From Colwellia sp. Arc7-D (GTDB lineage Bacteria; Pseudomonadota; Gammaproteobacteria; Enterobacterales; Alteromonadaceae): a stretch of 64,000 nucleotides of DNA. Below, piece by piece: positions 29,532-39,005 of this stretch; the first letter of the stretch is position 1; every line of letters starts with the position of its first letter. The DNA lies in contig NZ_CP028924.1 in NCBI RefSeq assembly GCF_003061515.1, positions 4,154,001 to 4,218,000 of the forward strand, in the 5' to 3' direction. Position numbers and translations under genes: made by a program. Below the pieces are notes generated by a model. The model was not told the DNA's origin and ran no database searches. It saw only the letters and a program-made list of their open reading frames with translations.

Positions 29532-29857
29532 TATAAATTGTTATCAATAAACTCTTTTAATTGAGTTTTTGATAAAGCGCCAACTTTCGTATCGGCTACA
29601 GCACCATCTTTAAACAGTAACAAGGTAGGAATACCACGAATACCGTATTTAGGTGGGGTGTTAGAATTTTGATCAATGTTTAATTTACCGATAGTTAATT
29701 TACCAGCATATTCTTCAGCTACATCGTTTAACAATGGCGCGATCATTTTACATGGTCCACACCATTCAGCCCAAAAATCAACAAGGATTAGACCTGATGC
29801 ATTGATTACATCTGTGTCAAAACTATCATCAGTTAACTGAACAATTTTATCGCTCAT
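29531..29857 (-). CDS. trxA: Thioredoxin 1
   Basis: Cytoplasmic protein-disulfide reductase. 108 residues with the active site WCGPC (Cys33, Cys36) in the [12 protein letters not shown] context, the cis-Pro in [10 protein letters not shown] and the buried Asp27. The ATG has GGAG upstream. It is divergent from rhlB; the intergenic region holds a 30-bp direct repeat. Confidence 0.98.
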   Translation of the reverse strand: MSDKIVQLTDDSFDTDVINASGLILVDFWAEWCGPCKMIAPLLNDVAEEYAGKLTIGKLNIDQNSNTPPKYGIRGIPTLLLFKDGAVADTKVGALSKTQLKEFIDNNL

Positions 29858-29933
29858 TTATATCTCCATTAAAGGTGGCCTATAGCCAATTGGTTAAGAT
29901 TATACCTTCATCACAACTAATTACCAACTATCG

Positions 29934-29996
29934 TATATAACAGTTATGTGTATTAAATTTAAATCATATATAACAGTTATGTGTATTAAATTTAAA
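29934..29996. repeat. Two perfect 30-bp direct repeats upstream of trxA
   Basis: Identical 30-mers at 29934-29963 and 29967-29996 are separated by 3 nt (33-nt period), each containing AACAGTTATGTG. The repeats lie 77 nt upstream of the trxA start and 82 nt upstream of rhlB, in their shared divergent promoter region. They could be a duplicated operator or a slippage duplication. Confidence 0.85.
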
Positions 29997-30078
29997 AAAT
30001 CAACTAGAGCCATCATTTTATTGTCGCTTTTATGTGAATCTAATTTTTATTAATTGCGTAACCTGTTAAGCTAGCGGT

Positions 30079-31344
30079 ATGAAAAAAACACACTTAACAG
30101 AAATAAAGTTCTCGGAACTTAAGCTCGAGCCTACCGTTGTTAGCGGCCTCGAATCTATGGGCTTTGAATATTGCACTGCAATTCAAGCAAAGTCTTTACC
30201 TATACTGATGACAGGCAAAGATATTGCCGGTCAAGCACAAACTGGCGAAGGTAAAACAATTGCCTTTTTAGCGGCAACATTTCATCACTTATTACAGAAA
30301 AAAGATGTAACCCATAATCAACCACGTGCGTTAATTATGGCGCCTACACGTGAGCTTGCTATTCAAATTCATCGCGATGCGCTCGAAATGGCGAAAAGCA
30401 CGGGTTTACGCCTCGGCTGTGTTTATGGCGGTGAAGGTTATGAAAGTCAGCGTTTAGAACTTGAACAAGGTGTAGATATTTTAATCGGCACTTGTGGTCG
30501 CTTACTTGATTACTTGAAACAAGGTATTTATAACCTTAGTAATATTGAAGTCGTTGTATTAGATGAAGCTGATCGTATGTTCGATCTAGGCTTTATTAAA
30601 GACATTCGCTATATGTTCAATAAAATGCCTGCTGCTACTGAACGTTTGAGCATGCTGTATTCTGCAACCTTATCATTTCGTGTTAAAGAGTTAGCTTTTG
30701 AACACATGAATGATCCTGAAAGTGTTGAAGTAGAACCTGATCAAAAAACTAATATTCGTATCAGTGAAGAATTATTTTACCCTTCTAATGAAGATAAAAT
30801 GTGCTTACTACAAACACTGATTGAAGAAGACTGGCCTGACAAAGCTATTATTTTTGCCAACACTAAACATGTTTGTGAAAAAATTCATGCACACCTAGAA
30901 GCAGATAAAATTCGCGTTGGCATGCTTACGGGCGATGTTATTCAAAAGAAACGTTTGAAAATTTTAGAGCAATTTACTGCCGGTGAATTAGACGTGCTAG
31001 TTGCTACCGATGTTGCAGCCCGTGGTTTACATATTCCTGCCGTTACGCATGTATTTAACTACGACTTGCCAGACGATTGCGAAGATTATGTTCATCGTAT
31101 TGGAAGAACAGGCCGAGCCGGTGCTTCTGGTCATGCTATTAGTTTAGCTTGTGAGCAATATGTTTTTAATTTGCCAGCGATTGAAACTTATATCGACCAT
31201 GCATTACCGGTCAGTAAATATGATCACGAAGCATTATTAACCGACTTACCTAGACCTAAGCCACGTCCACGTCGCCATAAACCTCACAATGGTGGCCAAA
31301 ATCGTAGCCGTAGTTCAAGTAATAGGCCTCAAAGGAACAGTTAG
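30079..31344 (+). CDS. rhlB: ATP-dependent RNA helicase RhlB
   Basis: DEAD-box helicase that in enterobacteria unwinds RNA for the RNase E degradosome. 421 residues, equal to E. coli RhlB. Visible motifs: Q motif with [10 protein letters not shown], motif [15 protein letters not shown] (Ia), DEAD in [10 protein letters not shown] (II), SAT (III) and HRIGRTGR (VI). The C-terminal tail is basic ([10 protein letters not shown]). Synteny with rho, trxA and gppA supports RhlB over other DEAD-box helicases. The gppA start codon follows 3 nt after its stop. Confidence 0.96.
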   Translation: MKKTHLTEIKFSELKLEPTVVSGLESMGFEYCTAIQAKSLPILMTGKDIAGQAQTGEGKTIAFLAATFHHLLQKKDVTHNQPRALIMAPTRELAIQIHRDALEMAKSTGLRLGCVYGGEGYESQRLELEQGVDILIGTCGRLLDYLKQGIYNLSNIEVVVLDEADRMFDLGFIKDIRYMFNKMPAATERLSMLYSATLSFRVKELAFEHMNDPESVEVEPDQKTNIRISEELFYPSNEDKMCLLQTLIEEDWPDKAIIFANTKHVCEKIHAHLEADKIRVGMLTGDVIQKKRLKILEQFTAGELDVLVATDVAARGLHIPAVTHVFNYDLPDDCEDYVHRIGRTGRAGASGHAISLACEQYVFNLPAIETYIDHALPVSKYDHEALLTDLPRPKPRPRRHKPHNGGQNRSRSSSNRPQRNS

Positions 31345-31347
31345 TTA

Positions 31348-32859
31348 ATGACGACCACTTCCATGGAGACTTTATCACCTCTATATGCTGTGGTCGATTT
31401 AGGTTCTAATAGCTTCCATATGTTAATTACGCGACAACTTGCCGATAGCGTGCAAGTTGTTGACAAAGTTAAGCGTAAAGTTCGCCTTGCCGCTGGCTTG
31501 AATGAACAAAACATATTGTCTGAGCAAGCCATGGCAAAAGGCTTAGAATGTTTACGCTTTTTTGCCGAACGCTTGCAAGATATTCCTGTTCAAAACATCC
31601 GCATAGTTGCCACCGCAACGTTAAGACTCGCGAATAATCGCGCTGATTTTATTACCAAAGCCGAAGCGATATTAAACCTTCCTGTGACACTATTAAGCGG
31701 TATTGCTGAAGCGGAACATATATACCTTGGCGTAGCCCACACAAGTTCAAGTGCTAATAAACGTTTAGTGTTAGATATTGGTGGTGCCAGTACTGAGCTC
31801 ATTGTTGGTCGAGGTTTTACCGTTAAAAAAGCCCATAGTCTTGATATAGGCTGCGTTACTTTTAATCAACAATACTTTCCAAATGGAACGCTTTCAGAAG
31901 AAAACTTCAAGCAAGCCATATCTGCCGCTGAACTCGCTATTTCATATATAAAACAAGACTTTGTCGACATTGGTTGGCAATGTGTACTCGGTGGTTCAGG
32001 TACCATGCAAGCATTAGCAGAAATGCTAATTTATCAACATAAACCGAGTATTATTTCATTAGAATATCTCTATCAAGTTAAAACACAAATACTTGATTTT
32101 GATCTTATTAACAACATTAACATTGCAGGACTATCGATAGAAAGAAGTCCTGTTATTGCTAGTGGGTTAGCTATTTTAATTGCTTTGTTTCAGCAATTGT
32201 CGATCAAAGAGTTAACACTTTCTAGCGGAGCATTACGTGAAGGCTTGTTATATGAAATGCTACCTAACAGCCATAAAACCAATATTCGCCAACGCACTAT
32301 CAGTTCTTTAAGCCAGCGTTTTCATATTGATCAGCTACATGCTAATAATGTAAAACGACAAATAAAAACTATATTTTCACAACTTAAATCTATTTGGTCA
32401 TTACCTGACGAAAATGCATTAGCACTATTATTGGCCAGCGCTGATTTACATGAAATAGGCTTGTTATTGGCATATAAATATCATCAGCAACATAGTGCTT
32501 ATATTTTGAATCATGCTGATTTAGCTGGCTTTAGTCAATCAGATAGACAATTACTGGTTAGCTTTGTCTCGCTTTATAAAGGGGACATAAAACTCGCAAT
32601 CATTGAGCAACAATCGGCGATTGACCTTGAAACGGCTAAGAAGTTATTAATTATTCTGCGTTTAGCTATAAAGTTGTGTCATCGCAGTAAAGACGATGAC
32701 TGCCCAAACTATCGTGTATCGCTAAACGATCATGTATTACAGTTACATTTACCGCGAGCTTGGCTGATTGAGCACACACTGATCCATGACGAATTAAAGC
32801 AAGAGAATCACCATATTGCTAAACTCGGTTATGGTTTGAGTATAATGTGCGATAAGTAA
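31348..32859 (+). CDS. gppA: Exopolyphosphatase / pppGpp phosphohydrolase GppA
   Basis: Converts pppGpp to ppGpp and can hydrolyse polyphosphate. 503 residues. An actin/Hsp70-like ASKHA ATPase fold is shown by VDLGSNSFHMLI (phosphate 1), the catalytic Glu in GIAEAEHIYLGV, and LDIGGASTELIVG (phosphate 2). A C-terminal HD-like helical region (about 310-480) contains LLASADLHEIGLLL. It is transcriptionally coupled to rhlB, with AGGAAC 12 nt before the ATG. GppA is preferred over Ppx on synteny. Confidence 0.93.
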   Translation: MTTTSMETLSPLYAVVDLGSNSFHMLITRQLADSVQVVDKVKRKVRLAAGLNEQNILSEQAMAKGLECLRFFAERLQDIPVQNIRIVATATLRLANNRADFITKAEAILNLPVTLLSGIAEAEHIYLGVAHTSSSANKRLVLDIGGASTELIVGRGFTVKKAHSLDIGCVTFNQQYFPNGTLSEENFKQAISAAELAISYIKQDFVDIGWQCVLGGSGTMQALAEMLIYQHKPSIISLEYLYQVKTQILDFDLINNINIAGLSIERSPVIASGLAILIALFQQLSIKELTLSSGALREGLLYEMLPNSHKTNIRQRTISSLSQRFHIDQLHANNVKRQIKTIFSQLKSIWSLPDENALALLLASADLHEIGLLLAYKYHQQHSAYILNHADLAGFSQSDRQLLVSFVSLYKGDIKLAIIEQQSAIDLETAKKLLIILRLAIKLCHRSKDDDCPNYRVSLNDHVLQLHLPRAWLIEHTLIHDELKQENHHIAKLGYGLSIMCDK

Positions 32860-32982
32860 GTCGTAGATTAGGCATTATGGAATGCTAAGTAAAAAAACCT
32901 CTTTCCAATTACTTTAAACGCTGTTCAAGTAATAGAGACTTTAAGCAAGCAGCAATAATTATGAAAATTTTGAGATAAAAAA

Positions 32983-33004
32983 GCCGTAATATTTTTATCA
33001 CGGC
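32983..33004. terminator. Shared terminator between convergent gppA and hemB
   Basis: GCCGTAAT/ATCACGGC stem (7 of 8 pairs) with a 6-nt loop, flanked by an A run on one side and T-rich sequence on the other. It is placed between the convergent stops at 32859 and 33049. Confidence 0.75.
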
Positions 33005-33048
33005 ATTTATATATCAGTTACTCATAAAGCATCAAATACTGTCGTACT

Positions 33049-34074
<1,026 letters not shown>

Positions 34075-34166
34075 CTATAACAATGTAAATTTTATTCATA
34101 CCAACAGAATTAATGAATCGCGCAAAATATAGAGCGATACGGCACACTAGATTTTTTTAAGATGCG

Positions 34167-35612
34167 CTAACTCGACAGGTTTATTTTTTCAATTGGCATA
34201 ACTTGTACTTGATCTCGACCAGCGGCTTTTGCTTTATAGAGTGCTTTATCGACATACTCAAAAATAATTTCTGGTGTAATTTCTTTCTCTTGCTGATAAG
34301 TGGTAACACCACAACTTACGGTTAATTTAATAACGTTTTCATTATTATAAACCTGTTGCTGTCGTACATTTTCACATATCTCTTGAGCTAGTGCTAAAGC
34401 GCCTTTATCATCGGTTTCGGGCAGAATTAAGCAAAACTCTTCGCCACCATATCGGCAGCCGACATCAGAGCTTCTCCGTAATAGTGATTTAATCATGCTA
34501 GCTACTTCTACAATGCATTTATCACCGGCTAAATGACCAAAGCTATCGTTTACATTCTTAAAGTGATCAATATCGACTAAGAGAATACTTAATGGCGTTA
34601 AGTTACGGCGGCTACGTCTAAATTCAGCCACTATTTTTTGATCGTAATAACGACGATTATAAAGTCCTGATAAATCATCAAGAGTATTCTTTTCTTTTAG
34701 CTCTTGATTAACCGCTTCTAATTCTTGTAAAGCTATATTTAACTCTAACGTTCTTTCTTGAACTCGACTCTCTAATTGCTCTTGGCTTTCATCCTGCAAA
34801 ATTTGTAGCTCTTTCTGTGCTAATTCAGAGGTTTTTACGCTCGACATAACCTGTTGCTGAGCTAACTTTTCATCACGTAATTGACAGAAGTATGTATGTC
34901 CCATCAAATACGTAACCATGATGGCCATAACCCAAAAAGCGCTCATATCTACACAGTTAATAATATGGGCAGAAAAACTAAGATAATAGAGTAAATAAGC
35001 CAAAACATTAAAGCTTAATTGTACAATGAGGATTAATGAGAATATTTTCAATAGGTCAACGTTTACTGTCTTTTCACATTTGGTGACATACAGTAATGCA
35101 AGTAAACTAATACTGGTGGAAATTTGCGTTAATAGCCAAGTATGGTTAGGGCTAAACAGAAAACTTAAGGGCACTATCAGTGCGATAATAATTGATAAGC
35201 GCAGCAATAATTGATAACTATTATGCTCATCTTTTTTGAGTGCAAATAACTTAATCGTAAAAATAAAAAATATAATGTTAGATAAGTTGGCGAGTAAAAT
35301 ACTCTCAACATTGAAGAAATATAGGTTATTGGTCAATAATGCGAGTAATGAAATGCCCCCAGCAACTAAAATACTTAATGATTTTACCGTAAAGAATAAC
35401 GCTAATGTCGCCACACTGTAACTGCGTGAAGCTTTAGCCCATGTAAAACACATCAAGAGTAAAATTAGACTACTACCAATAAAAATATGTTGTATATGCA
35501 ATTGCAACAGCACACTCGTTTTTGCCACTAAATGAGTACCATGAGCCATTACCCCAAAACTGGTAAATAGAGTAATAAGACAAAAAATTAGGCTGTTAAT
35601 TACATTACGCAT
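34167..35612 (-). CDS. Membrane-bound diguanylate cyclase
   Basis: 481 residues. The N-terminal half has about seven hydrophobic helices (residues 1-245), resembling a 7TM sensor module. A coiled-coil linker (about 250-310) leads to a GGDEF domain (about 315-475). The active site GGEEF and I-site RSSD (five residues upstream) are intact, so c-di-GMP synthesis with product inhibition is expected. A His-containing N-terminal segment (MAHGTHLVAKTS) follows the first hydrophobic stretch, which may be a signal peptide. The start overlaps the end of tatD by 8 nt, so it is probably co-transcribed with tatD. The signal is unknown. Confidence 0.9.
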   Translation of the reverse strand: MRNVINSLIFCLITLFTSFGVMAHGTHLVAKTSVLLQLHIQHIFIGSSLILLLMCFTWAKASRSYSVATLALFFTVKSLSILVAGGISLLALLTNNLYFFNVESILLANLSNIIFFIFTIKLFALKKDEHNSYQLLLRLSIIIALIVPLSFLFSPNHTWLLTQISTSISLLALLYVTKCEKTVNVDLLKIFSLILIVQLSFNVLAYLLYYLSFSAHIINCVDMSAFWVMAIMVTYLMGHTYFCQLRDEKLAQQQVMSSVKTSELAQKELQILQDESQEQLESRVQERTLELNIALQELEAVNQELKEKNTLDDLSGLYNRRYYDQKIVAEFRRSRRNLTPLSILLVDIDHFKNVNDSFGHLAGDKCIVEVASMIKSLLRRSSDVGCRYGGEEFCLILPETDDKGALALAQEICENVRQQQVYNNENVIKLTVSCGVTTYQQEKEITPEIIFEYVDKALYKAKAAGRDQVQVMPIEKINLSS

Positions 35613-36399
35613 TGTTAGTACTTAAACTAAAAAAGGTGTCAGAGTTAAGCTTAGTTTGTTTAATTATTTCCTGCTCACTGTAATTCATTAATTCGGCTAA
35701 AACCGTCACAATATAAGGTAAATAACTGGGTTCATTTCGGCTACTTTTAGGCTTGGGACGAATATTTCTTGGCGTTAAATAAGGTGCATCAGTTTCTATC
35801 ATTAGTCTATCTAATGGAATTAAAGAAACAATATCGCGTAACTGCTGTCCTCTTCGCTCATCACAAAGCCAACCCGTAATTCCAATATACATATTAGCCG
35901 ATAAACATTGTTCTAATTCTCGTTGATTACCAGTAAAACAATGAGAAACCATGGCTGGAATTCGAGAAAAATAAGGTCTTAATATTTCAAACCAAGGTTC
36001 AAAGGCATCTCTTTGATGCAAGAATAAAGGCAATTGGAGTTCTGATGCTAAGATCACTTGCTGAGTAAAAACATTTTTTTGGTTTGCTGCAGTTGAAAAG
36101 TTGCGATTAAAATCTAATCCACACTCACCAATGGCTTTAACACAGGAGTTTGCAGCTAAAACACCCAATTTGTCTTGAAAGTTTAATGCAGCGTTATCAG
36201 CATCGTGCGGGTGAATACCAACAGTACTATATAAATAATCAGGATGTTGTTGGCAAAGTTTTATAGCCTGCTGACTTTCTTCAAGATTGGTCCCCGTAAT
36301 AACCATGGCACTTACATTTGCCTGTTTAGCACGCATAAGCACTTCTTCACGGTCCTTATCAAAACGCGCGTTGGTTAAGTTAACTCCAATATCAATCAA
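35605..36399 (-). CDS. tatD: TatD family metal-dependent DNase
   Basis: TIM-barrel hydrolase with 3'-5' exonuclease activity in E. coli TatD; not part of the Tat translocase although genetically linked. 264 residues. It starts at a TTG (36399) because the conserved start IDIGVNLTNARF follows immediately and AAAGAG lies upstream. Metal-binding motifs: VGIHPHD, IGECGLDFNR, LHQRDAFEPW, VSHCFTGN and IETDAPYLTPR. It lies 145 nt after tatC, the standard tatABCD arrangement. Confidence 0.93.
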   Translation of the reverse strand: MIDIGVNLTNARFDKDREEVLMRAKQANVSAMVITGTNLEESQQAIKLCQQHPDYLYSTVGIHPHDADNAALNFQDKLGVLAANSCVKAIGECGLDFNRNFSTAANQKNVFTQQVILASELQLPLFLHQRDAFEPWFEILRPYFSRIPAMVSHCFTGNQRELEQCLSANMYIGITGWLCDERRGQQLRDIVSLIPLDRLMIETDAPYLTPRNIRPKPKSSRNEPSYLPYIVTVLAELMNYSEQEIIKQTKLNSDTFFSLSTNNA

Positions 36400-36544
36400 A
36401 AAACAAACTCTTTACTGAAATGCATATCACCATATTCTTTGGATTTAAGCATATTGAAGGCTTCGACTATAACACCCATAATATTAATGACTTGCTTAAC
36501 TAAGCAGTCAAAAAAAAACAAGATTATAAGCGAAGTTCTCTGCA

Positions 36545-37294
36545 CTATTTTACATCCTCTGGCTCTGCTGTTTCTTTGTAATAAAGCGAAGCGATAATTA
36601 TGCCTAGCTCAAATAGCAACAACATAGGTACTGCCAACATGGTTTGAGAAATAATATCAGGGGGAGTTAGCAACATACCAACAATAAAGGCACCAACAAC
36701 AATATAAGGGCGTTTAGTCCGTAAGCTTTCTGGGGTTGTTACGCCTGTCCAACACAATAATATGATGGCAATTGGAATTTCAAATGCCGCGCCAAAAGCA
36801 AAAAAAAGTTTTAACACGAAATCTAAGTAGCTACTGATGTCCGTGGCTATGGTAACGCCATCGGGTGCGACCGATGAAAAGAATGTAAAAGCTACTGGAA
36901 ATACCACGTAGTAAGCAAAGGCAATACCACCATAAAACAATAGCGTACTACCAAACATTAAAGGCGCAATTAAGCGCTTTTCGTTTTTATACAAACCAGG
37001 TGCAATAAATGACCACAACTGATACAAAATGTAAGGCATAGTAATAAATATTGATAAGACTATGGTCAGTTTAAACGGTGTAAAGAAAGGTGATGCTACG
37101 TCAGTAGCGATCATTTGTGTCCCTTCAGGCATCACAGCCAAAAGCGGCTGTGCAACATATTGATAAATATCTTGAGCGAAGTAGATTAACGAACAAAAAA
37201 CAACGAGAACACCTAGCACGGCATGTAATAGCCGTGTTCTTAGTTCTAATAGATGATCAAATAATGTGTGGTTTTGCTTAGCAGTTGAACTCAT
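36545..37294 (-). CDS. tatC: Sec-independent protein translocase TatC
   Basis: Core six-helix receptor of the twin-arginine translocase, recognising RR signal peptides. 249 residues. The N-terminal cytoplasmic segment [14 protein letters not shown] (with conserved Glu), [13 protein letters not shown] and the periplasmic PDGVT loop are typical. The start overlaps the tatB stop by 4 nt (ATGA). It probably exports the FecR-like, FMN-binding and Rieske proteins also encoded in this window. Confidence 0.97.
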   Translation of the reverse strand: MSSTAKQNHTLFDHLLELRTRLLHAVLGVLVVFCSLIYFAQDIYQYVAQPLLAVMPEGTQMIATDVASPFFTPFKLTIVLSIFITMPYILYQLWSFIAPGLYKNEKRLIAPLMFGSTLLFYGGIAFAYYVVFPVAFTFFSSVAPDGVTIATDISSYLDFVLKLFFAFGAAFEIPIAIILLCWTGVTTPESLRTKRPYIVVGAFIVGMLLTPPDIISQTMLAVPMLLLFELGIIIASLYYKETAEPEDVK

Positions 37295-37659
37295 TTAGTC
37301 TGCTTTTCATCTTTATTATCATTTAGCTTATCAATATCATCTTTAGACTTTATTGACTGTTCAGCTGTTTGATAGGGATTATTTACCATTTCTGCCGCTT
37401 CTTTTAGAGACTTTACAGAAGCCTCAATTTCTGGCGACAGATCCTTCATGCCTGATTGTTCAGCTTTCTTTAAATTTGCATGCAATTCCTGAATACGCAA
37501 CTCTTCAGTGAGTTCGTTTTTAACGCTTTCACTAAAGCCACGAATACTCGCGATCCAACCCCTAACGGTTCGAATTGCAACGGGCAATCGCTCTGGGCCG
37601 AGAACCACAAGGCCAATAATCGCGATTAATGATAATTCCCAAAAGCCAATATCAAACAT
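37291..37659 (-). CDS. tatB: Sec-independent protein translocase TatB
   Basis: Single-span protein that forms the receptor complex with TatC. 122 residues. The membrane helix with [22 protein letters not shown] (conserved Glu8 and Gly-Pro hinge) is followed by an amphipathic helix and a charged tail. It shares one base with the tatA stop (TAATG) and overlaps tatC by 4 nt. Confidence 0.96.
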   Translation of the reverse strand: MFDIGFWELSLIAIIGLVVLGPERLPVAIRTVRGWIASIRGFSESVKNELTEELRIQELHANLKKAEQSGMKDLSPEIEASVKSLKEAAEMVNNPYQTAEQSIKSKDDIDKLNDNKDEKQTK

Positions 37660-37907
37660 TAGACTTTATCTTTCTCTTTTTCATCCACAGCGCTCTTACT
37701 TGCTGTTTTATCACCTAAACTATCACTTGAAGTAGAATCTTCTTCTGAAGCTTGGTCTTTTTTAGCGGGTTCATCAGAAACAGCACCTTTAAAGCCTTTG
37801 ATTGCTGAACCTAAATCAGTGCCTAAATTACGTAATTTTTTAGTGCCAAATAACAACACAACAATCACTGCAATAATTAATAATTGCCAAATACTTATAC
37901 CGCCCAT
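37659..37907 (-). CDS. tatA: Sec-independent protein translocase TatA
   Basis: Forms the protein-conducting oligomer of the Tat system. 82 residues: a short membrane helix ([21 protein letters not shown]), the [10 protein letters not shown] hinge, and an amphipathic helix ending [13 protein letters not shown], with an acidic/Ser-rich tail. AGGAG lies 7 nt before the ATG. First gene of tatABC-tatD. Confidence 0.97.
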   Translation of the reverse strand: MGGISIWQLLIIAVIVVLLFGTKKLRNLGTDLGSAIKGFKGAVSDEPAKKDQASEEDSTSSDSLGDKTASKSAVDEKEKDKV

Positions 37908-38008
37908 AAAAAAACTCCTATAATTTAATTGAATTCATTATAAAGTTTATAGAAATAAAATCACCAACTGATATGCTAAATGTCTAGGTAAAACAAAATT
38001 TGATAAGA

Positions 38009-38983
38009 ATGTATTGTAAAAATCGATGTTATTGGCATTTATGCCTAGTATTTTTTTACTTTGTGTTTGCAAATTCAGCACAAGCTTTCACTTCACAAGA
38101 AGAAAAAGCGCATGTTGATCAAAAAGATGATCACTGGATGCAAGGATTGCATGAAACGGTTTCTGATTCCGTTTATCAATCTGCGCAATGGTTTGATAGC
38201 TTTTTTATCGCAAATGATAGTGAAGAACAACAAAATCCAACAACAACCGCAAAAATTCGTTTTGCCTGGTTGCCAAAAAGTCGTGACTGGAGCGAGGTAA
38301 AAACCCGCTTTCGCATACGGGTTAAGTTACCGCATTTTCAAGATAGAGTAAGTTTAGTACTCTCTGATGAAGCAGATGATCAACTCAATAACTTACCTTT
38401 AGAGTCGGCAAACACAAATTCGAGTGTTGAAGAAGAAAAATTCTCTTTAGCCTTAAACTATACCCAAGAAAAAAGAGATGATCGCTTGATGAACTATCGC
38501 TTAGGTATTTCAGGCGGTGACATATTTGTTAGAGCAAAACATAAGCGTCGTTTCGACTTGAGCCCAACACAAAGCTTCTTAGTTGAACCGTCACTCTATT
38601 ACTTTCTCGACGAAGGTCTCGGCGCTAAGCTTTTACTCGAGTATGATTACCAGTTAAGCCAAAAATCTCAATTTCGCATTAACTACAGCATCCGAGGTTC
38701 GGCAGAGTTTAGTGGTATTCGTTGGAAACATGGATTCTACAAATTACATCAAATCAACGAAACCACAGCTTCAGTTATTAGCTTACAAGTAGAGGGTGAG
38801 CGTAACGGCGAACGAGGATTTGTCGTTGATAATTATACTTTAGGTTATAGATATCGTTTTAATGCCCTAAGAGAATGGCTATTTTTTGAAATAGAGCCTT
38901 TTTTAGAGTTTCCAGAAGATAAAAACTATACCACAACCCCTGGTATTGCATTACGCATCGAAGGATATTTCCATAAAGGCTAA
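38009..38983 (+). CDS. Hypothetical secreted protein, probably outer-membrane beta-barrel
   Basis: Not recognised beyond general class. 324 residues from ATG 38009; the frame is open from TTG 38000. Residues 1-26 form a signal peptide ending SAQA. After an acidic linker (30-75) the rest is rich in alternating hydrophobic/aromatic beta strands (KTRFRIRVKLP, SFLVEPSLYYFLDEG, FRINYSIRG, FFEIEPFLEF), suggesting a small outer-membrane barrel of about 12 strands. The C-terminus GIALRIEGYFHKG ends short of a classical terminal Phe. It is divergent from tatA. It may be a lipid- or envelope-related protein; no function is assigned. Confidence 0.75.
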   Translation: MYCKNRCYWHLCLVFFYFVFANSAQAFTSQEEKAHVDQKDDHWMQGLHETVSDSVYQSAQWFDSFFIANDSEEQQNPTTTAKIRFAWLPKSRDWSEVKTRFRIRVKLPHFQDRVSLVLSDEADDQLNNLPLESANTNSSVEEEKFSLALNYTQEKRDDRLMNYRLGISGGDIFVRAKHKRRFDLSPTQSFLVEPSLYYFLDEGLGAKLLLEYDYQLSQKSQFRINYSIRGSAEFSGIRWKHGFYKLHQINETTASVISLQVEGERNGERGFVVDNYTLGYRYRFNALREWLFFEIEPFLEFPEDKNYTTTPGIALRIEGYFHKG

Positions 38984-39005
38984 TAGTTTCAATGTTAGTG
39001 GGTTG

